Shown here piece after piece: positions 1 to 12,700 of a DNA stretch of 64,000 bases. Numbering within the stretch: the stretch's first letter is position 1; the number at the start of each line of letters is the position of its first letter. Both the position numbers and the translations under genes were made by a program. The notes under the pieces were generated by a model. The model was given only the letters and a program-made list of their open reading frames with translations. It ran no database searches and was not told the origin of the DNA. The stretch is taken from NCBI RefSeq assembly GCF_041381155.1, contig NC_091137.1, forward strand, positions 24,163,655 through 24,227,654, in the 5' to 3' direction. Source of the stretch: Argopecten irradians. Taxonomy: Eukaryota; Mollusca; Bivalvia; Pectinida; Pectinidae.

Positions 1-2917
1 CAAAACCTTCCCCCTTCTTCCCATAAATCTAGGAAAGTTAGTGTGTTATTATATAACAATTTATTATTTATAACCATTCTTCACATCCCTACTACGAAAA
101 TCAAAGTTTCTACAATCTACTATGGGAAACTCCATACATCCATCTCCAAATCTGTGCAATGAGAAGTCAATATACAAACATCACGGACACAAAACATTCC
201 GTCTCTCTAACCCCTAAACTGGCCACCAGTTGATAAGTCTTATCTCTACAAAATGTCTTGATTCCTATGTTTCAAACTAGGGGGAGATTATAATTTTGTT
301 GAGAAAATCTTATCAATAACTTAGGGTCTGGTGGCTAGTCTATCTAACCCCTTAATATCTGTGGCCCAAAGTCTAAAGTACCCATGTATCTACCACAGGA
401 AGGATCACAGTAGCTCCACACACACTGTACATCCCACTGACAAACAGACGACACCAAAGCTACTCGCCCACATTTGCCACACTCCCCAAATCTCTGTTAT
501 CTGATTTTTAATTCATTGATATCTCATATTTATACATCATAAGGACTTCTTAGGGGAACAACTTGTTTCTCATCCCAAGAAATACAAACTAATTACACCA
601 CAGGAAACAGGAACTTAGTCATACTGTATCCCAGGGAAAAGAAAACTTATATTTCATGGATTTAAACCTTTGTTTCCCTGAGAAAAATATGCTTTGAATT
701 CTTTAGAGAAACAGAATCTCATACTATCAACCTTCAGCACTCCTGTATATTTTGCATGTAGATGTACAACATCTCTAAAACTAATCAACAGTATGTAAAT
801 ACACCCCTAAACAACTGTGTCTATGTCTATGACCATTACACATATTACACAATCAAGTTTATATACATGAAATAATATCTGTATGTGATTATGCACTTAA
901 TAAGTACTTAAAACCGTATTTACATTTTAAGCACTTATGCCCTTGTTATTGTACTCCTAACGACAATCATCCCTAAATACTTATGATATCATCCCTAAAT
1001 TCTTGTGATATGTAATTACATCTGCTAACATTTACTACTGATGTCCATGTAATAAAGCATGTTCCATTTAGCTCCCTTGCATAACACCTTAAGTTTTACT
1101 TTTAATTCTGTTATGTAGAGGTAACTCTGCCCAAAAAAGGTATTTTAAATCAGTATCTTAAATCAAGTTTGTATATATACTGAACTATAAATTCCTACCA
1201 TATGTTAACTACATTGTAGATTTTGAGCTATATATGGATAAACTTTCATAAACCAACGAGTAGATTTGCTGAAATTTATAGATGAAATAAAGGAAATTTT
1301 TCAAAACTTAAATAATTTGACAAACAAGTATGGACACATGTAGTACTGGGTTTGTAATAGGGATATGTCGGATTGGTATAACCACAACATTTCTATCTCA
1401 ACCAATCAAAATCATAACGCCTCAAAATTGAACTGTTCTGAACACAATTGATGAGATAGTAAGATGTGTAAGATTTTGATTGGTTGATCAGAGCTATCTA
1501 GAAGATAGAAGAACTATTCAGAGGTCAACAAATTACATATTCATCACAGAACATGTTTAACAATATAAAATTATGTAATAATGAGCATCATCAGAAACGA
1601 AGATAAATTTTTGTGGCAGTGAAGGAGAGTAGCTTAGCCCATCTAAACACTTGTGTGAGTCTGTTATTACATGATGCACAACATTCGCCCAGACAGTCAG
1701 AGAGACAAATACGCATTATATACAATATCCATGGTTACGTATCGCAGGAGGTGGCGATCTGCAGCAGACATGAATGTAGCCTTACCCACAAAAATTTATC
1801 CACCATCTGATTAAGTGGTAAGCACGAAAAAATAAAAAGGAAAGAAAACAACAGGTGAGCTATGGGCTTTGTACCATACAATCACAAAATATATATACAT
1901 GGTAAAGCATGTCATTATCAATGAGGCTCTTAAGGTTATTCATTTTCAAAATCATTTTGTAGATTTTATAAAATTAAATGTTAATTAAATTGAAAGTAAT
2001 ATTGTTAGAGCATCAATTAATTAATCAGTCCACAATAAATTCAACAAAACTGTAACAGCCAATGAGAAATTGCTTGTTGACAGCCAATGAGAAACTGTTT
2101 TGAAACAGCCAATGGTAAATAGCAATTTTCGGCAGCCAATGAGACATCACATTTAATATATAACAGACAATAAAACAAGATTTTCATAAAAAAAATGAAT
2201 GTAAAGGCTCAATAGCTTTAAATATAATGATTCTGAACCAATCAAACGAGTAATGATTCTTAAAAGTGACCAAAAGTATCAAGTATTAATTGTAATTTGT
2301 AATCAATGTTAAAACTAGAACATTATAAATGCAGTCTAACTGAATTGTATATTACTAATTACTGAAAAGTTTTGTTAAAACATTCAGAGAGAGCATTATA
2401 CTATAGAAAAGTCACATTTATAGATTGCTCCAACGACCTCAGAAGAAATAGCAGTGACCTATTTCAGAGGAAAGAGTAAACTAGCTAGCTAATACGCATG
2501 ACCTCTACCCCTGAAGTGCCCTCTATATATCTACTTTAAGCATTATATATCTGTGCTCCAGCCATACTGTGGAGGAGTAAGATTTATATATCATTCAACT
2601 CTACAAGCCTGACCACTATCACTAGTATCAGTAGTATCTTCATTAGGAATTGCAGTAAAACACTTACATTTCATCTGATATTCCCTCATATTATAGAGTT
2701 ATCTGCCCTTGCATGTATTATGTAGGTATTAATAGTGATTTAATGTGTTTGCGAGCAAAACGTCATATTTTTCGGAGAAAATGTTGTGATTTTTGCACAA
2801 TTGATATACCTTTCCACAACGGCAATAACTTTAATATGCCAAGACAGATTATATTGTCATGTAATTTTCAAATGAGTCAATTACAAATCAATTTTACTAA
2901 TATCTGTTCTCCTCAAA
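1..2917. other. Presumed Vav intronic sequence with no recognised gene
   Basis: This AT-rich sequence lies downstream of the last recognised Vav exon in gene orientation. I found no exon that fits the missing PH, C1, SH2 or SH3 segments. It holds a short inverted repeat around AACCAATCAAAATC (1399-1412) and GATTTTGATTGGTT (about 1472-1485), and a cluster of four CCAAT boxes near 2059-2139. Confidence 0.5.
2055..2147. repeat. Four CCAAT-box repeats spaced 24-26 bp
   Basis: The motif CAGCCAATGAGA or a close variant occurs four times, with CCAAT starting at 2059, 2083, 2109 and 2135. The even spacing suggests a decayed tandem repeat of about 25 bp. CCAAT with this core is the NF-Y consensus, but no promoter is evident nearby. 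Confidence 0.5.
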
Positions 2918-3652
2918 AACTACCATATTTGTCCCAATAAGCACCCATGTCTTCATTTTCCTAATTTCTTAAAGCAAAAAAAATACCAATAATAACAAAC
3001 ACATCATTGCTTTTTACCAATAATAGATTTTAAAGATACTCCACCGCCAACAGAGCATAAATGATATTCATCATTTGAACAATATTTGGTGTTTAATTGT
3101 GTACCAGGTATATACATTTGTATAAGTCTAATTTACACACAAAAAAATAAAATAATTTATTTTGCCTTTGTTGCATGTGCAATCAGTATTTTATTCCATA
3201 GAGAATATATAGTGCCACAGATTTTTTTCGGGATGCAATTAATTATTTTTTATATTTTTAACTTAAAGTAAAATTAGAAGCTCAAACTTTTCAATGGTGG
3301 TAATGGTGTAAAGTAAGTAACTTTTGTAACTGAAGAAAAATACTAAATCGTCTGCTCCTATTTTTCATTGATAGTGAAAAAAATATAATTTGTCAGCTAA
3401 GAGCATCTTTAAACTTATCAAAAACTTTATATTGAGTTATTGCATTAATAAGCTGAAGCTGTTTTTACTCTAATATTATTTTTTTTATGAGAAGATGTTT
3501 ATACTGACAAAAAAAACCAATAATACGATATACCACTTCAATCATCTGAGGACTAAAAAAAATATTTTTAAATAATCATACATCCAAATAACTGTCTCTC
3601 CATTTTTCTTTACTTTCGAAACATTTTGGGTGCTTGTCGGATTGAATATGGT
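2918..3652. mobile_element. Degenerate palindromic MITE (TACCATATTT family) with a nested TTAA MITE
   Basis: The left end reads TACCATATTTGTCCCAATAA and the right end is its degenerate inverse (TGCTTGTCGGATTGAATATG around 3630-3650). A clearer copy of the same family is at 43217-43413. The TTAA-flanked element at 3034-3408 sits between the two ends, so this looks like a MITE interrupted by another MITE. Confidence 0.45.
3034..3408 (-). mobile_element. TTAA-target MITE, copy 1 (reverse orientation)
   Basis: This 375-bp element has terminal inverted repeats AGATACTCCACCGCC at the left and a degenerate CAGCTAAGAGCATCT at the right. It is flanked by TTAA at 3030-3033 and 3409-3412. Internal sequence matches four other copies in the window in the opposite orientation. 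There is no coding capacity, so it is non-autonomous. A TTAA duplication is typical of piggyBac-type elements, but the termini do not begin with the usual CCC, so the superfamily is open. Confidence 0.85.
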
Positions 3653-4050
3653 GTTCAGAAATTTTCAGTATATTCAATTTTTCAATATATATCTTAAAAA
3701 TCATGAATTAAAAAAAAATGATTGAAAATATTTGCAAAATCTAAGTGATTTACTGCTGTACATTATGCATTTGTGTAAGTAATTAACGACTGAATCAATT
3801 ATCACTATAACTGACAGATGTATATAGAAGTAAAAAAACTAGTGCAAGAAATGGAGTAATTATTGCTATAATGTAGGAATCAAAAATGTTATCATGAAAT
3901 TTCAAAACTAGCAAGTTAATATTGAAAATCAACCAAAATAACAAGAAAGTATAGACAAATTATGTAGGGACCCCACAACTAAACAAACACATCACAGCTT
4001 CTCAAAACAACAAAGAAATCAAATAAACATTCCATTCCAATTTTACCTAC

Positions 4051-6710
4051 CTTTGACTTGCACATGAGCATGACTTTATCAAACAGGAAAATATATCTGA
4101 AAAACCCAAATGAAGCAGAAAAATAATAACTGAGGAAAAAATCTTATCAACGGGCATCAATCAGGACAACAGCATTGCTCTGTTAATATTGTTTTGTTAT
4201 ATGTAGCATAGATATTCAAATAAGAATGTGATGGAGCATCAACAAAATGGTTTATTTTGTTGTTTCGGATGGCTTTCTTTCAGATTGCTTAGGTGTTTGA
4301 AATATGTCCACTAAATAAAACATTTCCTTATGGAATCCTTGTTGTTGATGCTTTATCATATTCTGATTTCTTTGTCTTGGAGCACTGTTCAATGTTTTTT
4401 GTATCTAATCAAATTCCTCCACCAAACCTTCACCATCAGGACATTGGACTTCTCTGCAAACCCCCCATTCAATATTCACTGCTGTGGTCAGGGCAGACCT
4501 AGTTTTGATGATGATGATGCCGACTACCAAGTATTAGCATCAACCCCTCAGCCAAGAGAGGGAGATCATTTCACTTATACTATCTAGTTTCTTTATTTTC
4601 AGATTTATTTTTCTCTGAAAGTCCCATCTCCAAAAATCAGGTTTATGTTTAGTTTGTTCTATAACTCCAAAAATCAGGTTTATGTTTACTTTGTTCTATA
4701 ACTCCAAAAATCAGGTTTATGTTTAGTTTGTTCTATAACTCCAAAAATCAGGTTTATGTTTAGTTTGTTCTATAACTCCAAAAATCAGGTTTATGTTTAG
4801 TTTGTTCTATAACTCCAAAAATCAGGTTTATGTTTAGTTTGTTCTATAACTCCAAAAATCAGGTTTATGTTTAGTTTGTTCTATAACTCCAAAAATCAAG
4901 TTTATGTTTAGTTTGTTCTATAACTCCAAAAATCAGGTTTATGTTTAGTTTGTTCTATAACTCCAAAAATCAGGTTTATGTTTAGTTTGTTCTATAACTC
5001 CAAAAATCAGGTTTATGTTTAGTTTGTTCTATAACTCCAAAAATCATGTTTATGTTTAGTTTGTTCTATAACTCCAAAAATCATGTTTATGTTTAGTTTG
5101 TTCTATAACTCCAAAAATCAAGTTTATGTTTAGTTTGTTCTATAACTCCAAAAATCATGTTTATGTTTAGTTTGTTCTATAACTCCAAAAATCATGTTTA
5201 TGTTTAGTTTGTTCTATAACTCCAAAAATCATGTTTATGTTTAGTTTGTTCTATAACTCCAAAAATCAAGTTTATGTTCAGTTTGTTCTATAACTCCAAA
5301 AATCAAGTTTATGTTTAGTTTGTTCTATAACTCCAAAAATCAGGTTTATGTTTACTTTGTTCTATAACTCCAACAAGAGGCCCAGAGGGCCTGTATCGCT
5401 CACCTGGTTTGTAATGCCAAGTAATGTTCTGAATACAGGTTCATTGTTTCTTTTCTGAAGGAATTTTAATATTAACCTCTAAATCCCCTATTGGGCCCCA
5501 CCCCTCCTGCCCCCAGGGGGTTAGAGCTAAAATTTATACAAGTTCTGTTCCCCTTACCCCAAGGATGTTTATGGCCAAATTTGGTCACAATCCAAGCAAC
5601 GCTCTAGGACAAGTAGCGATTTATAGGATTTACCTCTATTTCCCCTATTGGGCCCCACCCGTCCTGCCCCCAGGGGACCAGAGCCACAATTTATACAAGT
5701 TATGTTCCCCTTCCCCCAAGGATGTTTGTGGCCAAATTTAGTAACAATCCATGTAGAACTCTATGACTAGTAGCAATTTAAAGAATTTACCTCTATTTCC
5801 CCTATTGGGCCCCGCCCCTCCTGTCCCCGGGGTGTCAGAGCCAAAATTTATACAAGTTCTGTTCTTCTTCCCCCAAGGATGTTTGTGGCCAAATTTGGTT
5901 ACAATCCATGTAGAACTCTATGACTAGTAGCGATTTAAAGGATTTACCTCTATTTCCCCTATTGGGCCCCGCCCCTCCTGCCCCCGGGGGACCAGAGCCA
6001 AAATTTATACAAGTTCTGTTCCACTTCCCCCAAGGATGTTTGTGGCCAAATTTGGTTACAATCCATGTAGAACTCTATGACTAGTAGCGTTTTAAAGGAA
6101 ATGTTGACGGACAGATGGACAGACGAACGGACAATGGACGACGGACGAAGTGCCATTACATAAGCTCACTTGTAAGACCTTAAACATATGGCCACCTCAA
6201 TCTCAAAATCAGCTTTTAGTATTCCCATACAAGAAGTTTAGAAATTTCCAGAATATCTCTGCCAGAAATGTTACAGGACACAAACCTGGTTTTCATTTTG
6301 TTATCTTGATGGTTCCTAACTTTCAGCTCGCCGTCCTTCTGTAGTCTGCCATAATCCTTCAGTGACGTATTGGCCGGCTGTAACACAGATTTCAATTTCA
6401 TTCCTTCATACTGGACATCATATGATACAATTCTCAATATGATAGACCAGCAAAACAATAACCTAAATGTATTCATTATTTATTCATTCTGTAATCCAAT
6501 GAGTTTGATTGTTCATATCTTCAGGCAAGTCACTAGAGCCACATGATTTGATAGAATTCATGAACATTTATTAAGAAATAGACATCAGCTCCTACAATCA
6601 GTCGATAGATAACTTTTACTTAAATATTAAAGTTAAACACTTTTACATAAATATAAAAAATAAACATATAACAAAGATGTAATAAACTCACCATCTGTAA
6701 ATCACCAATA
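4051..6710 (-). CDS. VAV: Vav DH-PH linker microexon and start of the PH domain
   Basis: A 19-bp microexon (6692-6710, acceptor TTTCAG, donor GTGAGT) completes a serine codon and encodes IGDLQM. Exon 6286-6410 follows with [11 protein letters not shown] and then [16 protein letters not shown], the linker and first PH strand (compare YGRPKIDGELKI in VAV1). Exon 4051-4096 gives [16 protein letters not shown], the next PH strands, and ends at GTAGGT in phase 0. I could not identify the exons for the rest of PH in 1-4050. Confidence 0.88.
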
Positions 6711-9700
6711 CTGAAAGATAAATAACACAAAAAAGGTAATGAAATGGTCAAAGTATGAAACCAATCAAACTCTACAGAACATGTACTGTAACCATATTTT
6801 AGCAGTTATTGCAAATGTTTGAAATTATCTTGCTAACCAGTTCAAAACCCATTTCTGTACTAAACTTTTAAAAGAAATATGTTTACAGTTGTCGGTGACA
6901 ACCAACCACATTCAGTTGGTACTTACTTACAGAACTCTGTTGGTTTCTACCATGATCTAAAACTTTACATGAATCAATTTGCCTGAATGTGGGATCTGAC
7001 TTCTATCAATAATTAAGTAGAGTGAATAGTATTTGGGAACATAAAAGTTACTTGTCAAAGATAACCATCCACACAAAGCTAACATTACTTATGACAAGAT
7101 GAACCATTTAGGATAATATTCCACACCATACCTACCTGTTTTGTATCTCTGATATCAGAAGGAGCGTTTCGTTGTCCCTTTTCACTTCATTTACATACAG
7201 TGACAAATCCTGTCGTAAATAAGCACAACAACACATTATAATTATTTAAATGACAACAGCAAATTGAAAACATTATTCATAACCAGAATTATCTGGATAC
7301 TAAGGTGTGACATTTTGCAAACATATTCACATAAAAATAGTATTCACTGATCGCCAGCAGTCAATGAAGCCGCCATGTTACTGCACATGACTGTACATTT
7401 GGTATTGTATATACTAGGATATTCCCTCCAACATTGAATGGAAACATGTGCATGCGTGAGCATGATGAGTTCTTAAATATTGTCTGGCAATCAGTCACAT
7501 ATTAGTAATTAGTAATTTGTTAACTAACCGTATGAAACTCTGTGCTCATTGATTGATTTGAGACCTCTATAAAAAGTTAACACTATTTTTTTAACAATAA
7601 TTCAGGATTGTGAAATCAACGTACCATCATAGCCTCGAGGCCCCCCTCAAGGGTCCGGATGTCTTCTGAACTTTTACTAGTCTGTCGCATCAGCTCCTTT
7701 AAGAGGAAATGGATTTTTGTCCTAATCAGAGATTGGTATTTCCATATAACGGGTTATTTTTGTGAAGATATTTTTGTGATTTTACAGCACATTGAAGTTG
7801 TTGTGAAAATCAGATCCGTGAAATATTAGAAATATATGAAGGATATACAATAAAATATGTTTATAATGAACATGCTTACAACATATTCGTGGTTATAACA
7901 TAGTAATCTTTATTCCTCATCAAGGTTCCTATAAGATGTCTGTTAGATATGTATAATGAACTATACTTATAACAAAGCCATTTCGTTAGTCCCCAGAGGT
8001 TTATTAGAACTGTGCTTAATTGTATTGTAGGTAAACTACAAAATTTTTATTTTAAGTTAATATCACAAAATATTTTATCCGCAAAAATAACTTAATATAC
8101 AGTATCTTATAATCTGTGTGTTAGTAACCTAACCGCAGATCTCTTGGCCAAGTAGTATAGGGAGGAGTATATCAATTATACTTATTGACAGTAGCTTACC
8201 CTGAGGAGGAGGTGGTATAGTGGGGAGTATATACATTATACTTATTGACAGTAGCATACCCTGAGGAGGAGGTGGTATAGTGGGGAGTATATTAATGATA
8301 CTTATTGACGGTAGCTTACCCTGAGGAGGAGGTGGTATAGTGGGGAGTATATTAATTATACTTATTGACAGTAGCTTACCCTGAGGAGGAGGTGGTATAG
8401 TTGGGAGTATATTAATTATACTTATTGACAGTAGCTTACCCTGAGGAGGAGGTGGTATAGTGGGGAGTATATTAATTATACTTATTGACAGTAGCTTACC
8501 CTGAGGAGGAGGTGGTATAGTGGGGAGTATATTAATGATACTTATTGACGGTAGCTTACCCTGAGGAGGAGGTGGTATAGTGGGGAGTATATTAATGATA
8601 CTTATTGACGGTAGCTTACCCTGAGGAGGAGGTGGTATAGTGGGGAGTATATTAATGATACTTATTGACGGTAGCTTACCCTGAGGAGGAGGTGGTATAG
8701 TGGGGAGTATATTAATTATACTTATTGACAGTAGCTTACCCTGAGGAGGAGGTGGTATAGTGGGGAGTATAATTATCAATTATACTTATTGACAGTAGCT
8801 TACCCTGAGGAGGAGGTGGTATAGTGGGGAGTATATTTATTATACTTATTGATGGTAGCTTACCCTGAGAAGGAGGTGGTATAGTGGGGAGTATATTAAT
8901 TATACTTATTGACGGTAGCTTACCCTGAGGAGGAGGTGGTATAGTGGGGAGTATATTAATTATACTTATTGACGGTAGCTTACCCTGAGGAGGAGGTGGT
9001 ATAGTGGGGAGTATATTAATTATACTTATTGACGGTAGCTTACCCTGAGGAGGAGGTGGTATAGTGGGGAGTATATTAATTATACTTATTGACAGTAGCT
9101 TACCCTGAGGAGGAGGTGGTATAGTGGGGAGTATATTAATTATACTTATTGACGGAAGCTTACCCTGAGGAGGAGGTGGTAAAGTGGGGAGTATATTAAT
9201 TATACTTATTGACAGTAGCTTACCCTGAGGAGGAGGTGGTACTTCAGAACTCGCTGCATAGGAACATGTAATAGATCACGGAGCTTAAACTTTCCTTCAT
9301 TGGCACGCTTTTCACATGTCTGAAAAATACATATTAAATATCTTGACACGTGTTTTACATGTCTGAAAAATACATATTAAATATCTTGACACGTGTTTTA
9401 CATGTCTGAAAAGTACACAAATACAATGAAAGTATGTAAATCACTTGGCAGGAACAAAATCTGATTACAAGAAAATTTGTAAATGGTACTTGGTAGTAAG
9501 AGAAAATGACAGGATTATAACACACAGCTAATGTTGCAACATTCAGTACTTTCCCTAAGAGCAGACAACTCTGTAATACACAAAGACGTCATGTTACCTC
9601 TATTTGTGCTTTGATCATTGAGTCATTTCGTTTCAGAATTTCATCGATTTTCTCCTGTGCCTTGGGTAGATTTGAACAATAGTCCCCATATATGAGAAGT

Positions 9701-12700
9701 TTTGACTTCCATTTTATGAAGACCTCTGCAATCTGGCCTGCTGATCCAGCAACAGTTGAAAAAGCTTGTCGACAGGCTAGCTGTAACTCAACCAGTAGGC
9801 CTTTATGTATCTCTAACAATTTCTGGAAAAGAAAAAAAAATCAATAAAACACCACCATGCTATGCCAATGAAACTGACTACTGGCTTTTATTTCTCAAAA
9901 CAAACTATGCATACATCATATGATATACATATGTATTTAGTATATTATAGCACTGGAATGATATAGTATGCATATAATCTGAAGAGGAAATAGACTTACT
10001 TCTATGTGTGCAAATATAACATCTCGATCAGCAGCAGGAATCTGATCTCTTAACGGCTTGATGAAGTGCTGAAAATAGTTATTATAATTATGGTAAGTTA
10101 CAAGTCACTAAAAGAGGAACAGTAATTATATATCTGACATACTTTTAGACTAGATTCCTAGTGACATTATTACAATCAAGGTAATCAATCATTTAAAGAA
10201 GAGGCAAATTACCGATAAACACATCTGTTTTCCTCGAACTTATACGCGTCTTAAGAACATTCAGTAAAATCCGAAAAGAAAAACTGTGGATCCCAACAGT
10301 GGTATACAAAAGTCCTGAAGAAGTTATTGAGACAACTGACTTACTTAATGTTAAAACATATAACATTTCTCGGAATTAGACATACCAAAGAATACTGTGT
10401 TGGACCCGTTTACATTTATCACATAACTGGCCTATCCAGCCATGTCATACGGCCATGTCATAAATATCGTAAGACACATGTGTAATAAAACTTATTGTGA
10501 CGTCACATATAGATTTGATGTTTTAATCTATATATGACATCCATGATTGTCTCACTAGACGGAAGCGTCACATCCAAGCTGGATTTTCAAGCAAGTTTCA
10601 CTTCTATTTCTATTAATAAAAGTGATGTGATTAATAGAATCTTACACTTGTGACTATGTAATATGAAATTTATCAAACTGGTTAAATAATTTGTTATGCC
10701 ATTCGCCTAAAGGCTAAGGCACATGGCGTATCAAATTATTGAACTTGTTTGATAAATTTCATATTACATAGTCACTCATGTAAGATCCTCTACTTATACA
10801 TAACATAATTTAGGTAAGACACATATTTTGTATAGCCCTGAAGATATGTGGAGGAATATATCTATCTGCTGAAGACATTCTCCCTCATTTCATATCTTCA
10901 TCTTTTATTCACACTGGTATGTTGTAATGTACTATTTTTAATGCATGAATACCGTTACATCTCATTAACAGTTGTTTCTCCATACATACCTGTACCAACA
11001 TTGTAAGGGCATCTGCGTAGTTCTTCTCTGTGTCGTGAATTTCCTTTACACAGTGGTCAAGTTTTGTGACAGGTTGAGGTAACTCTGACGGCTACAACAG
11101 GATTTTCAGTTATAAAATCAGCTACATCATCACTTACATAAATAAATGCAGTGAAAAGGATATTATTCACCTAATCTTTAATTGATGAAATTGTAAAACT
11201 TAATAATTTTGTATTAAAGAAAATTATTTCATTCTGTAATTATCCTTTTTTGTCTATTATATAATCATATGTTTGTCAGTTCAAAGTTCGACAGTGGCCT
11301 TTAACAATGATTACCTTGAACTTTGAACCAAAAGGTCAGCTGTTGAACTTTGACCGACATAATTTGTAATACCATAAAATATTATTTACTATTTACATGA
11401 CATACTTGTGGTTAGTCAAGTTAGTCCAATCAGGACAATATTAGGTTTCAATTGATATTATGGGACCACATGTGTTTTGAATGTAGAATTACTAATAATT
11501 CTGACAATAGAGATCACAGATATAGGGGTTGGTGAAGTGTTTGCTCTGAGAACAAAAATCAAATGTAAGTGATGTTAGATACTTTGACAAAATATATTTC
11601 TAACCAACGCTGTGACAAAACATTTTTTCGTACTGACATTGTGACAAAATATCTTTTTATAACTGACATTGTGACAAAATATCTTTTTATAACTAACATT
11701 GTGACAAAATATTTTTATAACTAACATTGTGACAAAATATTTTTTCATAACTGACATTGTGACAAAATATCTTTTTATAACTGACATTGTGACAAAATAT
11801 CTTTTTATAACTGACATTGTGACAAAATATCTTTTTATAACTATATTTTTATAACTAACATTGTGACAAAATATTTTATCTAACTGACCCTATAACATTT
11901 TTTTTTCTGACTGAATATTTACAAAAGGTAAACACGAAACACTACCCAAATACTAACCACAGTTACATGGAGTACAACTTTCAGAAATCTCACACATTAC
12001 AACATCAAGATGCAAAATTAAATCAAATGACATGTCATGCATTTACAACATCAACATTAATAATTTATTTTCTGTTCATGACTAAATTTTTTCACAAACT
12101 TGTTTCGACTTAATTTCAAAATTCTATCACAAATTTATATATATATATATATGTGCATGTTTGAATTAATTAACTTCAGAATATTGATAATTCTGACTAC
12201 TAGGGCTGGGTATTGGAAGTTCTAAAACAATACGATACGTATTGACAATACACTGAAGCAATACACAATACGTATGGACGATACAGTGGACCTCTTTTTC
12301 AAATTCAGTTGACTATTGTGTTTTGAATGTTGTGACAGTAAAAGACAATTTTGATAAAACATTCTATAACCTGGAAAAAATCTACCAAACATTTGATTCC
12401 GTTTATCATCTGTGTCAATTAATTTCTGTCAATTTGTATTCTTAGTTATGAAAAGGCATTTCTAATCCATCTAGGTGACACAGATGCTTTCTTTTGATTG
12501 AAATACCCTACTCTTACTTGAATGATGTTTTAGAATAAATTCTGTTTTGAATTTTCTAATTCTATAACGAAAACAGTAGGGTGAGTTGTTAAAACGATAC
12601 AGAGATATACAGCATGTTTGCGTATCGATATTCGATACACTGCTGAAAACTAATACATGTACCTATCTTTATATGGATATATTGATCCAGCCCTACTGAC

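Noticed and set aside
1786..1806. Possible 21-bp Vav exon encoding MVDKFLW on the minus strand
   Set aside because: It has a pyrimidine-rich acceptor and GTAAGG donor, but the peptide does not fit the missing PH segment, so I did not include it.
4628..5371. Regular repeats that might suggest a CRISPR array
   Set aside because: Units are head-to-tail with no unique spacers, and the window is animal DNA.
8129..8779. 216-codon minus-strand ORF with 20-residue repeats
   Set aside because: It is generated by the 60-bp minisatellite, whose unit is a multiple of three. It is not in frame with the Vav exon it overlaps.
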